Numbered from the stretch's first letter, positions 25,724 to 35,650 are shown. The stretch: 64,000 bases of DNA from Desulfallas sp. Bu1-1 (GCF_015594625.1 NZ_JADNRQ010000014.1:1-64000), one strand, 5' to 3'. Notes: generated from the letters alone by a model not told the origin. Numbers and translations: made by a program.

Positions 25724-25889
25724 AATGTTCAAAAAACCCAGGGCGTTAAATGGTGCCCCGGACTCTCTCCGCCAAGCCATACAAATCAAGGGGTTTCGCG
25801 ATCTAACGTGAAGGTGAGTTCATAAAATTAAGGGCTGAGCCTATTTATCTAATAGACTCGGCCCTTATCCATCTCGCAGGATATTTTCT
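25451..25889. repeat. Left copy of the 439-440 bp IS target duplication
   Basis: This segment, which holds the last 91 codons of rubrerythrin, its 3' spacer and an AAGGGCTGAGCC repeat copy, is repeated at 27768-28206 on the other side of the IS1634-family element. I saw no difference between the copies on reading. One C at each junction can be assigned to the IS or to the target, hence 439 or 440. Confidence 0.88.
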
Positions 25890-27767
25890 CCTGAGTTTAT
25901 CAGTTCATAACGATTTTTGCCCATTTCGACCCTAAAAACCCAGCAAAATCAAGGCCAAAACTTTTTCGTCGAAAAAATTGTAGTGGCAATGTTGATATTC
26001 GAGATGCCCTTCACTGCTTGCACATAGCTAATTTTAGTAGTATAATCAAGCCATGTTTATCAAGATTACCAAATCAGGCCAACACGAATATGCTCAACTG
26101 GTGAAGTCCTACCGGGAAAACGGAACCGTCAAACATAAGGTTGTGTTAAATTTCGGTCGCCTGGACCAGATCGAGAACAATCCCAGCATCCAGCGCTTGG
26201 CCATCCGTTTACAGGAGTTGTCCAAGGTCAAAAACAGGGTTGATCTGGAGTCTTTCTCCGAAGCCCAAATCGCCAACTGGGGGTACATCGTTTACCAAAA
26301 AATATGGAAGGAGTTTGGCTTGGATAGGATTTTAACGGAGCTAAAAGAGTCCGGGAAAACCCGGTTTGACTTAAACAACGCCTGTTTTCTCATGGCCGTT
26401 CAGCATTTATTAGAACCGCGCAGTAAACTGGGCACCTACCATCATCAAGATCGTTATGCTCAGCTACCGCCGGTGGACTTGAATCACCTGTACCGATCCC
26501 TGGATTTTCTTTGTGACCATAAGGAAATGCTGGAAAAATATTTGTTTCAGAAAAATCGCCACCTTTTTAACCTGAAAGTGGATGTTGTTTTTTACGATGT
26601 TACCACCTTTCACTTTGAGAGCGTCAAGGCAGATACTTTAAAAGATTTCGGCTACAGTAAAGCCGGCAAATTCAATGAAATGCAGGTGGTGCTGGGCCTG
26701 CTCATGGACTGCGAAGGCCGACCCATTGGCTACGAATTATTCCCCGGGAGCACCTTTGAAGGGAAAACCCTGGAAGTATCCTTGGAAAAACTGGAGCAAC
26801 GCTTTGGAATCCGCAGGGTGATCATTGTTGCCGACCGGGGCTTAAACAGTAAGTTTAACCTGAAAAAAATTGTCGATAAAGGGTACGGTTACATCGTTGC
26901 TTCCCGAATTAAAAACATGCCTAAAAGGATCCAGGAAGAGATTTTGGATACCGACGGGTATACCGAGTTGGACCCGGAAGAGAAAATTTGCTACAAAGTA
27001 ATTGATTACACCAATCGGATGAAAGAGAACGGCAAAATATTCGAGTTGCCGGAAAAGCTGATTGTTACTTATTCTCCGACCAGGGCCAAGAAAGACCGGG
27101 CCGACCGGGAAAGGCTGATTGAAAAGGCCAAATCCCTTTTGGAAAACAAATCCCAGATTAAAGCCAGCAACAAGCGCGGCGGCAAAAAATACCTCAAAGG
27201 AACGGGCGAACTTGAGTGGGTTTTAGACCAGGAGGCCATTGCCAAAGACGAGAGGTTTGACGGCTACTACGGCATTCAGACCAGCGAAAAGGAGCTTGAG
27301 GTACAGGATGTCCTCGACGCTTACCATACCTTATGGAAGATCGAAGAATCTTTTCGCATCATGAAGAGCACCCTGGAAGTCAGGCCCGTTTTCCACTGGA
27401 CAGAACCAAGAATCAAAGGTCACTTTGTGGTATGTTTTCTGGCTTTCCTTCTGGAAAGAACCCTGGAATTTCGGCTCAAAAAAGCCAATGTAGCAGCTTC
27501 TCCGGAAAAAATCCGGGAGGCGTTGAACTCGTTGGCCTTTGTTGAGATGGAAGTTGAGCAGAAAAAGTTTTACGTTAAAGCTAAAGGCACGGAGTTGAGC
27601 AATAAAATTTTACGGGCGCTACGGATTAAACCACCAAAAAATGTTACTCCTGCGGAGGAGCTGGTTCTGTAAAATAAAGGAATTTCTGTAGTGGCAATTT
27701 GCGCATTTTTATTTTTTTATTTTCAGGTTTTATGCGGGTTTGCGCTAGGTGAGCTGATAAAGTCAGG
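25890..27767 (+). mobile_element. IS1634-family insertion sequence
   Basis: Complete element of about 1878 bp. Its ends are inverted: left CCTGAGTTTATCAG, right CTGATAAAGTCAGG, one mismatch in 14. It carries a single transposase gene. The flanking 439-440 bp direct repeats fit the known habit of IS1634 elements, which make target duplications of very variable and large size. The near-perfect flanks point to recent insertion. Confidence 0.9.
26053..27672 (+). CDS. IS1634-family transposase
   Basis: 539-residue DDE transposase, apparently intact. It opens FIKITKSGQHEYAQLVKSYR, the usual IS1634 start. Candidate catalytic acids are in VVFYDVTTFHFE (about 178), VIIVADRGLN (about 258) and the IS4-type C-terminal motif WKIEESFRIMKSTLE (about 430). 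An ATG start with a weak ribosome site is common for transposases. It lies 163 bases inside the left end of the element. Confidence 0.93.
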   Translation: MFIKITKSGQHEYAQLVKSYRENGTVKHKVVLNFGRLDQIENNPSIQRLAIRLQELSKVKNRVDLESFSEAQIANWGYIVYQKIWKEFGLDRILTELKESGKTRFDLNNACFLMAVQHLLEPRSKLGTYHHQDRYAQLPPVDLNHLYRSLDFLCDHKEMLEKYLFQKNRHLFNLKVDVVFYDVTTFHFESVKADTLKDFGYSKAGKFNEMQVVLGLLMDCEGRPIGYELFPGSTFEGKTLEVSLEKLEQRFGIRRVIIVADRGLNSKFNLKKIVDKGYGYIVASRIKNMPKRIQEEILDTDGYTELDPEEKICYKVIDYTNRMKENGKIFELPEKLIVTYSPTRAKKDRADRERLIEKAKSLLENKSQIKASNKRGGKKYLKGTGELEWVLDQEAIAKDERFDGYYGIQTSEKELEVQDVLDAYHTLWKIEESFRIMKSTLEVRPVFHWTEPRIKGHFVVCFLAFLLERTLEFRLKKANVAASPEKIREALNSLAFVEMEVEQKKFYVKAKGTELSNKILRALRIKPPKNVTPAEELVL

Positions 27768-28206
27768 ACAATGAAGCGGATAGCCTGGGAAGAAGCTCAC
27801 CACGCAGCTCGCTTCGCCGAACTCCTGGGGGAAGTATTAAGCGAAAGCACGGAGGAAAACCTGAAAAGGTTGGTAGATGGCGAAGCCGGCGCCAACCGCG
27901 GGAAAAAGGAAATCGCCATCCGCTCTAAAAAGGAAGGACAGGACGCTATCCATGATGCCATTCATGAAGCGTGCAAAGACGAAGCCAGACATTGCATGGC
28001 TTTCTACGGTCTCTTAAAAAGGTACTTCCCAAAAGCTTAAAATGTTCAAAAAACCCAGGGCGTTAAATGGTGCCCCGGACTCTCTCCGCCAAGCCATACA
28101 AATCAAGGGGTTTCGCGATCTAACGTGAAGGTGAGTTCATAAAATTAAGGGCTGAGCCTATTTATCTAATAGACTCGGCCCTTATCCATCTCGCAGGATA
28201 TTTTCT
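27768..28206 (+). pseudogene. Duplicated rubrerythrin 3' half and downstream flank
   Basis: Right copy of the target duplication. The frame 27771-28040 encodes the last 89 residues of reverse rubrerythrin (from [11 protein letters not shown]), without the rubredoxin domain and without its own ribosome site, so it is not a functional gene. The sequence after 28207 (AAATCTGTTG...) is the original continuation of the locus, as shown by the same junction in repeat copy 1 at 16460. Confidence 0.9.
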
Positions 28207-28232
28207 CAAATCTGTTGCTTGGATATTAATGA

Positions 28233-28502
28233 CGCGAGTTTAGTAAAGAGATAGAGTTTGCCAAACGTGCGGTAAAGGATATTGAGCTGATTAAGCAGGC
28301 GGGATTAAAAGATGCGGTTCTTAAACTGCTTGAAGTCTTGAAAAATAATCCTTTTCAAAATCCACCGCCGTACGAGAAGCTGGTTGGAGACCTCAAAGGT
28401 GCATACTCCCGACGGATAAGCATCAAACACCGTCTTGTTTATGCGGTGGACAATGATAGGCATTGTGTCAGGATATTGCGGCTTTGGACACACTATGAGT
28501 GA
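28233..28502 (+). pseudogene. Txe/YoeB-family toxin, 5' truncated
   Basis: Reads IEFAKRAVKDIELIKQAGL ... NPFQNPPPYEKLVGDLKG, AYSRRISIKHRLVYAV and ends LWTHYE, the full C-terminal part of YoeB-type mRNA interferases including the catalytic-region Arg/His/Tyr. The first residues and any start codon are missing: an in-frame TGA at 28230 closes the frame at the 20-bp repeat. No antitoxin gene precedes it, so it is a relic. Confidence 0.8.
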
Positions 28503-28544
28503 GGGTAAGCATATCATAATCTACCCGTATTATATCAGATCATT

Positions 28545-28656
28545 GGGGACATTCCATCGTGGACATTCATACGTTGGGGACATTCCTTCGAAGGGGTGTA
28601 TCCCCTTTCCGCTGAAGGTGTGTCCCCTTTCCTTAAATGAGGTGTATCCCCTTTCC
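28545..28656. repeat. Cluster of GGGGACATTCC palindromes
   Basis: In the 277-base gap before the Wadjet operon. The full palindrome GGGGACATTCC-TTCGAAGG-GGTGTATCCCC (28576-28605) is preceded by a left half (28545-28555) and followed by two extra right halves ending TGTCCCC (28626) and TATCCCC (28651). Same family as 19000-19030. These look like REP elements that have recombined with each other. The promoter of the Wadjet operon probably lies just after, where AT-rich sequence (28720-28760) begins. Confidence 0.75.
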
Positions 28657-28779
28657 ACTAATAAAAGCCGGCTAAATACTTTGCTTAAGGTAGGGAAGGT
28701 TGCATTATGACAAAATCAGGAACTCCTATGCTTTATATGCTATAATTATACAAATGCATTACCAAAGGAATTGATTGAT

Positions 28780-30288
28780 ATGACTGCATCGTTACTCAAA
28801 CCGATAGTCGAAACAAGCTACTTGAATGCGCAAAATGTCGGTCGCTACCGCTGCATCATGCGCTATTTTTATGAACAGCACCAGCGGTTGCGCTACTGGC
28901 TGAAACCGCAGGAAGTTCACGATGGAGTGACGGCTTTCGGTTTGCTGGAGGAAGATTACACCCTGGAACAGTGCCAGAAGGATTTAAACCAGCTGGTGGA
29001 GTGGGGCAATCTGGTGCCCCGCCACGACGGGGGCCGTTCAGCCACGGTGGAGGAATACCTGCGCAAAAAATTCCGTTACCAAATGACTCCCTACGCGGTG
29101 GAAATTGAGCGCCTGGTGGCGGGGCTGGAAAAAATTCGCGGCTACGGCGGTTCTCTGGAGCCGTCTTTGTTTGAGAGCATAGCTGAAAACCTGGACCGGT
29201 TGGAAAAGGCCTCCGGTCAGTTTCCGCCGGGCGAGGCGGTGGCACTGTGGGAAAAAATCTACGGTGATTTTATCAAGCTCACCGAGAATGCTTCCGACTA
29301 TATCGCCAGCCTGCAGAGCACCAAGGTGGAAGAACTGATGCTGACCGAGGCTTTCTTAGCCTACAAGGACTCCGTGACCCGGTACCTGCAGGATTTTATC
29401 CAGGGGCTGCAGCGCCATGCTTACAAAATAGAGGCGGTGCTGGCCACCATGGACCCGGGCATAGTAAATACCTTCCTGGCCAATGTGCAGCGGGACCTGG
29501 CCGCCCGGCCCCTGTTGGACGAACCTGTAACCCCCGAAGAACAACTGGACCGGCTGCAGCAGGAATGGCAAAGCATGGTGCGCTGGTTCGCGGGTTACGA
29601 AAACGAGCCCAGCGACGTGTATTTCCTGGAGCAGACCACCAAGGACACCATCGCCCGGATCGTGCGCAACGCCCTGCGGATCCAGGAAAAGCACCGCCTG
29701 GGCGTCAGCCGTCGGCGAGAACTGGATTACCTGGGTAAATGGTTTTTCACCCTGGATGATATCAACGCATCCCACCGGCTGGCGGCTCATGTATTCGGCC
29801 TGTACCGCTGCCGCCATTTCCAGGGGGTGGACGAAAAGGGTACCGATAACGCCGACGTGTCCATGTGGCAGGCAGGCCCCAACATCAGGGAACTGCGTTC
29901 CCGCAGCAGAAAACGGCTCCGGGATACCGGCACCTGTTCCATCAAGGATCAGCGGGAGCGGCAGCAAAAGGCCAGGGAGAACTTTCTGCTGGCACAGCAA
30001 GAGGAAATGGCGGTACTGCAAGAATACCTGGCCAGGCGGGAAGTTCGGATCGCCGACCTGGACCCGGTATCCGCCAGGGATCGCTATTACCTGCTGTACT
30101 GGATCGGCCGGTGCATGGCCAATAAATCGCGACGGATATTAACCCCCGAGGGTATCGGGATCAGCCTGGAAATGCCCGCCGGGCGGGAAAGAGCCAGATT
30201 GGAATGCGATGACGGGGAACTGGACATGCCCAATTATTTATTGAAATTCAGCGCCGGAACGGGAGAGCGGTATGAGCAAAACGGGTGA
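28780..30288 (+). CDS. jetA: Wadjet protein JetA (DUF2397, TIGR02677)
   Basis: 502-residue protein matching the DUF2397/TIGR02677 family, the first member of a conserved four-gene set now known as Wadjet. JetA is the kleisin-like subunit of a condensin-type complex. The sequence begins with a winged-helix-like segment (RYRCIMRYFYEQHQRLRYWL) and is mainly helical; no enzyme motif is seen. ATG 28780 lies 10 bases after AAAGGA; a TTG at 28771 is too close to it. The next gene overlaps its end by 17 bases, so jetA and jetB are coupled. Confidence 0.9.
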   Translation: MTASLLKPIVETSYLNAQNVGRYRCIMRYFYEQHQRLRYWLKPQEVHDGVTAFGLLEEDYTLEQCQKDLNQLVEWGNLVPRHDGGRSATVEEYLRKKFRYQMTPYAVEIERLVAGLEKIRGYGGSLEPSLFESIAENLDRLEKASGQFPPGEAVALWEKIYGDFIKLTENASDYIASLQSTKVEELMLTEAFLAYKDSVTRYLQDFIQGLQRHAYKIEAVLATMDPGIVNTFLANVQRDLAARPLLDEPVTPEEQLDRLQQEWQSMVRWFAGYENEPSDVYFLEQTTKDTIARIVRNALRIQEKHRLGVSRRRELDYLGKWFFTLDDINASHRLAAHVFGLYRCRHFQGVDEKGTDNADVSMWQAGPNIRELRSRSRKRLRDTGTCSIKDQRERQQKARENFLLAQQEEMAVLQEYLARREVRIADLDPVSARDRYYLLYWIGRCMANKSRRILTPEGIGISLEMPAGRERARLECDDGELDMPNYLLKFSAGTGERYEQNG

Positions 30289-31450
30289 GAGTGTTAAGGA
30301 TATTCGCCAAAAGTGCATCCAGGCGTTGTTGAACCGCAACTGGATCACCAAGCAGGACGAGCCCGAGCTTTTCGAGTACATCAGGGCGCAGTACCAGGAA
30401 CTGCGGGACTGGTTCGGCGAATACTGCGGTTTTGCTTTATTACTCAACAGGCAATTTGCCAAACTGGAAAAAGCGCCGGGGCAAGCGCAAACCTGGATGG
30501 GATTTGAAAGTTTTTCCGAACCGCGGGATTACGCCCTGTTTACCTATTGTCTCTGGTATTTGGAGGGCAAAAACGAAATGGATCAATTCCTGCTCACCGA
30601 TATGGTGGAAGAAATCCGGGAATACCTGGCCGGCCAGGATGTTTTCCTGGATTGGACCCTGTATACCCACCGGTTGTCCATGGCCCGGGCGCTGAAGCAG
30701 CTTAAAGCGCTTGGTGTACTGGTGGCGGTGGACGGGGACGAGTCCGATTGGGCCAGATCGGGCCACGAACACAATGTGCTTTACGAATCTTCCTACCTGG
30801 CCCGTTATGTTTTACGCCGGTTTCCCCGGGACTTGACCACCTATGATTCCATTGCCGCATTTGAGGCGGGAACGTACCCCGATACCCCCGAAGGCCAGCT
30901 GAAAAAGCGCCGCCACCACGTTTACCGCCGCTTGCTGCAGGAACCGGTGGTATACGACTGGCAATGGAACGAAGATGAGCGTTATTACGTGCGCACCCAG
31001 CGACATACCATCCTGGAAAACCTGGCCAACTTTGCCGGCCTGGAAGGGCAGCGTTACCGGGAGGGGCTTTTGTTTTATTATCCCGAGACTTCCGGTGAAA
31101 TGTATCTTTTTCCCACCGGGCGCGGGGTTTCGGATATTGCCCTGCTTCTGGCCGGTGAATTGCGGCGCATGCTGGCCCGCGACGAAGGTAACATCCATAT
31201 CGAGGAAGGCGGACGCATCGGGCTGACCCTGGCTGAATTGGAGGGAATTATACTGAGATTAAAGGAAAAGTATAAAATGCTGTGGAGCCTGCAGCACCGG
31301 CAGGCCCGGAGCAGAGAGCTGGCGGAAGAAGTGCTGGCCCACCTGGAAGAATGGGGACTGGCCGGCCGGGAAGACGACGGGCAGGTATGGATTTACGCTG
31401 CTCTGGGGCGCTGGAACGGAGACTATGATGTTTATGGTGGGGATGAATGA
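30272..31450 (+). CDS. jetB: Wadjet protein JetB (DUF2398, TIGR02678)
   Basis: 392-residue DUF2398/TIGR02678 protein, the KITE-like small subunit that binds the JetA-JetC ring. It has a mixed alpha/beta sequence with winged-helix-like repeats; LARYVLRRFPRDLTTYDS and RHHVYRRLLQEPVVYDW are family-typical stretches. GGGAGAG precedes the ATG at 30272, inside the end of jetA. Its TGA overlaps the ATG of jetC (ATGA), so the first three genes are translated in tandem. Confidence 0.9.
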   Translation: MSKTGESVKDIRQKCIQALLNRNWITKQDEPELFEYIRAQYQELRDWFGEYCGFALLLNRQFAKLEKAPGQAQTWMGFESFSEPRDYALFTYCLWYLEGKNEMDQFLLTDMVEEIREYLAGQDVFLDWTLYTHRLSMARALKQLKALGVLVAVDGDESDWARSGHEHNVLYESSYLARYVLRRFPRDLTTYDSIAAFEAGTYPDTPEGQLKKRRHHVYRRLLQEPVVYDWQWNEDERYYVRTQRHTILENLANFAGLEGQRYREGLLFYYPETSGEMYLFPTGRGVSDIALLLAGELRRMLARDEGNIHIEEGGRIGLTLAELEGIILRLKEKYKMLWSLQHRQARSRELAEEVLAHLEEWGLAGREDDGQVWIYAALGRWNGDYDVYGGDE

Positions 31451-34400
31451 TGGCGGATCGCTGGCAGATGAACCGGGCGGGGATCATTAATTTCTGGTAT
31501 TATGACGAGGCTGAATTTTACCTGGCCGGTGGCCGGTTGATTTTACGCGGGGCCAACGGTTCGGGCAAATCGGTAACCATGCAGAGTTTTCTGCCACTGG
31601 TGCTGGACGGGGATAAGCGGCCCTGGCGGTTGGACCCCTTCGGTTCCAAGGACCGGCGGATCGATTATTACCTGCTGCTGGAAGCCGACAGCGGTCATAC
31701 CGACCGCACCGGTTACCTGTACTTGGAATTTTACCACCCGGCACAGGATCGCTACCTGACGGTCGGCATCGGCCTGCGAGCCCGGAGAAACAGCCCCAAT
31801 TTGGGTTTCTGGGGTTTCGTCATTACCGACAACCGACGGGTGGGCCGGGATATTTTGCTTTACGAAAAAGATTACAGCCAGGGCCGGGAGGTGAAAATTC
31901 CACTGACCCGCGCCCAGCTGGAGGAAGTCATCGGCAACGGGGGGCAGGTGGTCACCGAGCAGGGTGAGTATAAGCGGTTGGTCAACAAAGTACTGTTCGG
32001 CTACGAAAAGATTGAATCCTTTCAGGAGTTGCTGGACCTTTTAATCCAGCTGCGCAGCCCCAAGCTGTCAAAGGATTTCAAGCCTTCGACCATTTACGAA
32101 ATACTCACCGGGGCGCTGCCCGCCCTGCAGGAAGAAGAGCTGCGCCCGCTGTCCGAAGTGCTTGAGGACATGGATGAAATCAATGACCGGCTCAATGAAC
32201 TGGCGGTGCACCTGATGGAGGTGGAAAGGCTGCACCGGGCATACAACAAGTATAACGAGTACCTGCTTTACAATGAATCCCGGTCATTGCTGCAGCAGAA
32301 AAAGCAGCGGGACGACCGGAAACGCGAGGCCGGCGAGCGCCGGAACATAGCCGCCAGCCTCGCCCGGGAGCTTGAGGAAAAAACCAGCGCCCGGGAGGAG
32401 GCCGACACTGACCAGGAACGGGCCAAAACCGAATACCAGACCCTGATTTCCAGCGAAGCGGTGGAAAAACGAACGGAGCTCAACCGCCTGCGGGCGGAGC
32501 AGGAAGATTTGCGCCGTAACATGAACAACTGCGCCGGACGCCTGCAATTTTGGCGGGACAAGCAAGCCCAAGCCCGGGAGGAACAAAAGACTTTAACCGG
32601 GCAGCGGGAGGCCCTAGCCGCCCGGCAGAACGATGTATTGCAGGATATGGAGGATCTGGCCCGGGATGTGGACTTTGGCTACCATGATACCTACCACCGG
32701 CGCTGGGACGGGGACGTTCCCGCTGACGGCTCCCTGTGGCCGGCCTGGGAGCGGGACGTGCGGGAGCACCAGGCGAAAATCGGCCGGGCCATCAAGTTGG
32801 CCCGGGAAGAAAGCATTTTAAAAACCCGCCGGGTGCAGGCCGAAAAAGATGCCAGCCAGGCCAGGGAAAAAAGAGAAGCGGCAGAAGATCATACGCGCAG
32901 GGAAGAGGATAAATTTGAACAGGCCCGCCGGGAACAGGAAGAAAAAATCTTCCACTGGCGCCGGCATCTATCCCGCCTGTCCCTGGCGGATGAGGACCTG
33001 CACCGGGTAATGCAGGCTCTGGCTTTATTCCCCGACGAACCATATGAAAATGTCCGAAGACCCGTTATGCAGGCTTACCACGCCGCCAGGGAGGCAATTA
33101 CCGGAGATCGGATGGCGTGGCAAAACAAATTGCAGCAACATGCGGAGGAAAAAGACCGGTTGACCCGGGAATGGCAGCAGTGGAAGAACCTCCGGGAACC
33201 GGAGCCGCCCCGCAGCGCCGCCCGGGAGTATTCCAGGCAAAAGCGCCCCGGCGCCGGCGCGCCCCTTTACGCTCTGTGCGAGTTTAAACCGGAATTGACC
33301 GAGGAAAAAAAGGCGGCTCTGGAATCCACCCTGCAGCAAGCGGGGCTGCTGGATGCATGGGTGTCGCCGGAGGGTATCGGCATACTGGGCCCCAACGAAG
33401 AAGAAACCTGGTTAAAGCCCGCCCCCCAACTGCTGCGGGCAACCCTGGCGGATTACCTGGTGCCCACCTTGCCGGAAAACAGCGGTCTGACAGTGGAAAT
33501 AATCGACGACGTGCTGCGCACCGTCTGCCTGGCGAGAGACGCCGGCAGACCAGGTGAAGCCGGTAAACCGGATGAAGCCGTGATCACCGGACAGGGTTAC
33601 TTTCGCCTGGGCGCGCTGTGCGGCAAAGCCGCCATTAAAGAGCGGGCCGAGTTCATCGGCAAGGAGACCCGGCAGCGCACCAGGATGGCAGAGATGGCCA
33701 GGTTGGAAGGATTAATTGAGGAAGAGGAAAAAGCCATAGCCGCCTGCCGGGAGCAGCTGGATTTGCTGAAAGCGACAGCAGACCGTTTGGAAGAAGACAT
33801 CAAAGCATTTCCCGGCAGCGAGATCCTGCAGGAGGCTCTACGCAGCCTGGAAAAAGCACGGCTGCGTCTGGATGCTGCCCTGGAGGAAGAACAAAGTAAA
33901 AACAGCTTCCTGCGGGAGGTCATCAAACAGCTGCAGGAGGCCACCGCCCGCCTGCACGAGCATATGGCGGGCTGGAACATCCCCCGTACCGAAAGTGACC
34001 TGGAACAAGCCGGGGAACAAATGAATGTCTACCGGGACCACCTGGGGGAATTGAAGTCGTTCTGGACGGAACATAAAAGCGCCCTGTCCGCTCTGGCGAG
34101 GGTGGAAAAAGACCTGGCGGAGGCCGGGGAAAACGTTGAACGCGAAGAATCGGAACTGGCCGGATTGCAGGAGCGGCTGCGGACAGTGCGGTATAAAATA
34201 GAGGTTTTCCAGCAGTTGCTGGAGGAATTGGGCATCGCTGATATTGACCGGCGGCTGCACAAACTGGAGCAGCAGCAAAAAGAGCTGGAAAAGCTGATCA
34301 AACAACTGGACGGGCAGGTAACCCAAATAAAAATCGACCTGGCCGTGGCGCTAAAAGAAGCCGAAGAGGCGGCCCGGCAACTGGAACAGGCGGAATCCGC

Positions 34401-35559
34401 CCTGAAACAGCAAACTGCCCGGTGGCTGGTGGAGTGGGACAGGCGCCTGGTGGCGGACTGGACCGAGGTTATGTTTGACCCGGCGGACAGGCCGGCTGTC
34501 TTCCGCGCTGCCGGCCAGGTTGACCAGCGCTACCGGGAGCGGTATGCCGGCAAAACGTATACCGAGCTTTCCGACCAGCTGCATGACGTGTTTCATAACA
34601 CCCGCCAGGCGCTGCACGATTATGCCCCGGAAACGGTCACTGCAGATGACACTCACCGCCTGCTGGTACTGTTCACCAGGGACAGGCAAAACCCGGTGCC
34701 GCCGCACCTGCTGGTGCAGGAACTAAGAGAACTGGAAGAGGAACAAAAACATCTTTTGAGCCAGAAGGACCGGGAACTGTACGAGCAGATTATCCTGCAC
34801 AGCGTGGGCAAGGCCATCCGCGACAAAATATACCGGGCCGAAAAATGGGTGCAGCAGATGAACGGTTTGATGCAGCAGCGGGAAACTTCCAGCGGCCTGC
34901 GCCTGCACCTGAAATGGGAGCCCCGGGCGGCGGCCAATGAAAAGGAACTGGATACCGCGCAACTGGTGCGGCTGTTAAAAACCGACCCCCGGCAGCTGCG
35001 GGACGAGCATATTGAGCAAATGATCGAGCACTTTCGTTCCCGTATTACCCGGGCCAAGCTGGAAGCCGACCAGCAGGACACCCTGCGCCAGTGGATTTTC
35101 CGCCTGCTGGATTACCGTCAATGGTTCAAGTTCACTCTGTATTACGAAAAAGGCGGGCAACCCCGCCGGGAATTGACCGACGCCCGGTTCAACGTGCTCA
35201 GCGGCGGTGAAAAGGCGCTGTCCATGTATATTCCGCTTTTCGCGGCGGCCAACTCCCGGTATAACGACTCCCGCCCGGAGGCCCCCCGGATCATTTGCCT
35301 GGACGAGGCCTTTGCCGGGGTGGACGAGGAAAACATGCGGGTCATGTTTGAACTATTGACCCACATGAGCTTTGATTACATGATGACCAGCCAGGTGCTG
35401 TGGGGCTGCTACGATACCGTGCCCAGGCTGTCTATTTATGAAGTATACCGGCCCCGGGACGTTGACTACGTTACTTTGATCCGCTACTACTGGAACGGCA
35501 CCCGCCGGGTGCTGGTGGACGAGGAACTGGAAGATGAAACGGTGGAACAGGCCGGGTAG
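31447..35559 (+). CDS. jetC: Wadjet SMC-like ATPase JetC (TIGR02680)
   Basis: 1370-residue SMC/SbcC-type ATPase, intact. Walker A GANGSGKS occupies residues 35-42. A very long charged coiled coil (roughly 280-1080) is broken by a globular hinge-like part near 580-730. The C-terminal head carries the ABC signature VLSGGEKALSMY (about 1247) and Walker B IICLDEAFAGVDEEN (about 1281). In Wadjet systems this motor extrudes DNA loops and senses small closed circles. It starts at either of two adjacent ATGs (31447 or 31450). Confidence 0.95.
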   Translation: MMADRWQMNRAGIINFWYYDEAEFYLAGGRLILRGANGSGKSVTMQSFLPLVLDGDKRPWRLDPFGSKDRRIDYYLLLEADSGHTDRTGYLYLEFYHPAQDRYLTVGIGLRARRNSPNLGFWGFVITDNRRVGRDILLYEKDYSQGREVKIPLTRAQLEEVIGNGGQVVTEQGEYKRLVNKVLFGYEKIESFQELLDLLIQLRSPKLSKDFKPSTIYEILTGALPALQEEELRPLSEVLEDMDEINDRLNELAVHLMEVERLHRAYNKYNEYLLYNESRSLLQQKKQRDDRKREAGERRNIAASLARELEEKTSAREEADTDQERAKTEYQTLISSEAVEKRTELNRLRAEQEDLRRNMNNCAGRLQFWRDKQAQAREEQKTLTGQREALAARQNDVLQDMEDLARDVDFGYHDTYHRRWDGDVPADGSLWPAWERDVREHQAKIGRAIKLAREESILKTRRVQAEKDASQAREKREAAEDHTRREEDKFEQARREQEEKIFHWRRHLSRLSLADEDLHRVMQALALFPDEPYENVRRPVMQAYHAAREAITGDRMAWQNKLQQHAEEKDRLTREWQQWKNLREPEPPRSAAREYSRQKRPGAGAPLYALCEFKPELTEEKKAALESTLQQAGLLDAWVSPEGIGILGPNEEETWLKPAPQLLRATLADYLVPTLPENSGLTVEIIDDVLRTVCLARDAGRPGEAGKPDEAVITGQGYFRLGALCGKAAIKERAEFIGKETRQRTRMAEMARLEGLIEEEEKAIAACREQLDLLKATADRLEEDIKAFPGSEILQEALRSLEKARLRLDAALEEEQSKNSFLREVIKQLQEATARLHEHMAGWNIPRTESDLEQAGEQMNVYRDHLGELKSFWTEHKSALSALARVEKDLAEAGENVEREESELAGLQERLRTVRYKIEVFQQLLEELGIADIDRRLHKLEQQQKELEKLIKQLDGQVTQIKIDLAVALKEAEEAARQLEQAESALKQQTARWLVEWDRRLVADWTEVMFDPADRPAVFRAAGQVDQRYRERYAGKTYTELSDQLHDVFHNTRQALHDYAPETVTADDTHRLLVLFTRDRQNPVPPHLLVQELRELEEEQKHLLSQKDRELYEQIILHSVGKAIRDKIYRAEKWVQQMNGLMQQRETSSGLRLHLKWEPRAAANEKELDTAQLVRLLKTDPRQLRDEHIEQMIEHFRSRITRAKLEADQQDTLRQWIFRLLDYRQWFKFTLYYEKGGQPRRELTDARFNVLSGGEKALSMYIPLFAAANSRYNDSRPEAPRIICLDEAFAGVDEENMRVMFELLTHMSFDYMMTSQVLWGCYDTVPRLSIYEVYRPRDVDYVTLIRYYWNGTRRVLVDEELEDETVEQAG

Positions 35560-35565
35560 CATGTG

Positions 35566-35650
35566 GGGGTCAGGCCTTTCCTAATTGCTTAACTCTCTTA
35601 TTCATATATACTAATTTTACAGTTAATATGGTTAGGACAGGCCTGACCCC
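35566..35650. repeat. 85-bp GGGGTCAGGCCT palindrome between jetC and jetD
   Basis: Second full copy of the element at 14885-14969, same length, roughly ten base differences. It begins 6 bases after the jetC stop codon and ends 16 bases before the jetD start, so it fills nearly the whole jetC-jetD spacer. Folded in the transcript it would make a strong stem that could attenuate or protect the mRNA. Confidence 0.88.

Noticed and set aside
25816-25889. AAGGGCTGAGCC stem as the terminator of rubrerythrin
   Set aside because: The stem is imperfect and no T-run follows; the same sequence occurs after an unrelated gene fragment, so a dispersed repeat fits better.
27771-28040. A second functional rubrerythrin gene
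   Set aside because: It is the copied 3' half within the IS target duplication, with no rubredoxin domain or ribosome site.
28545-28656. Repeated units suggesting a CRISPR array
   Set aside because: Units are palindromic halves of unequal spacing without constant-length spacers and no cas genes are near.
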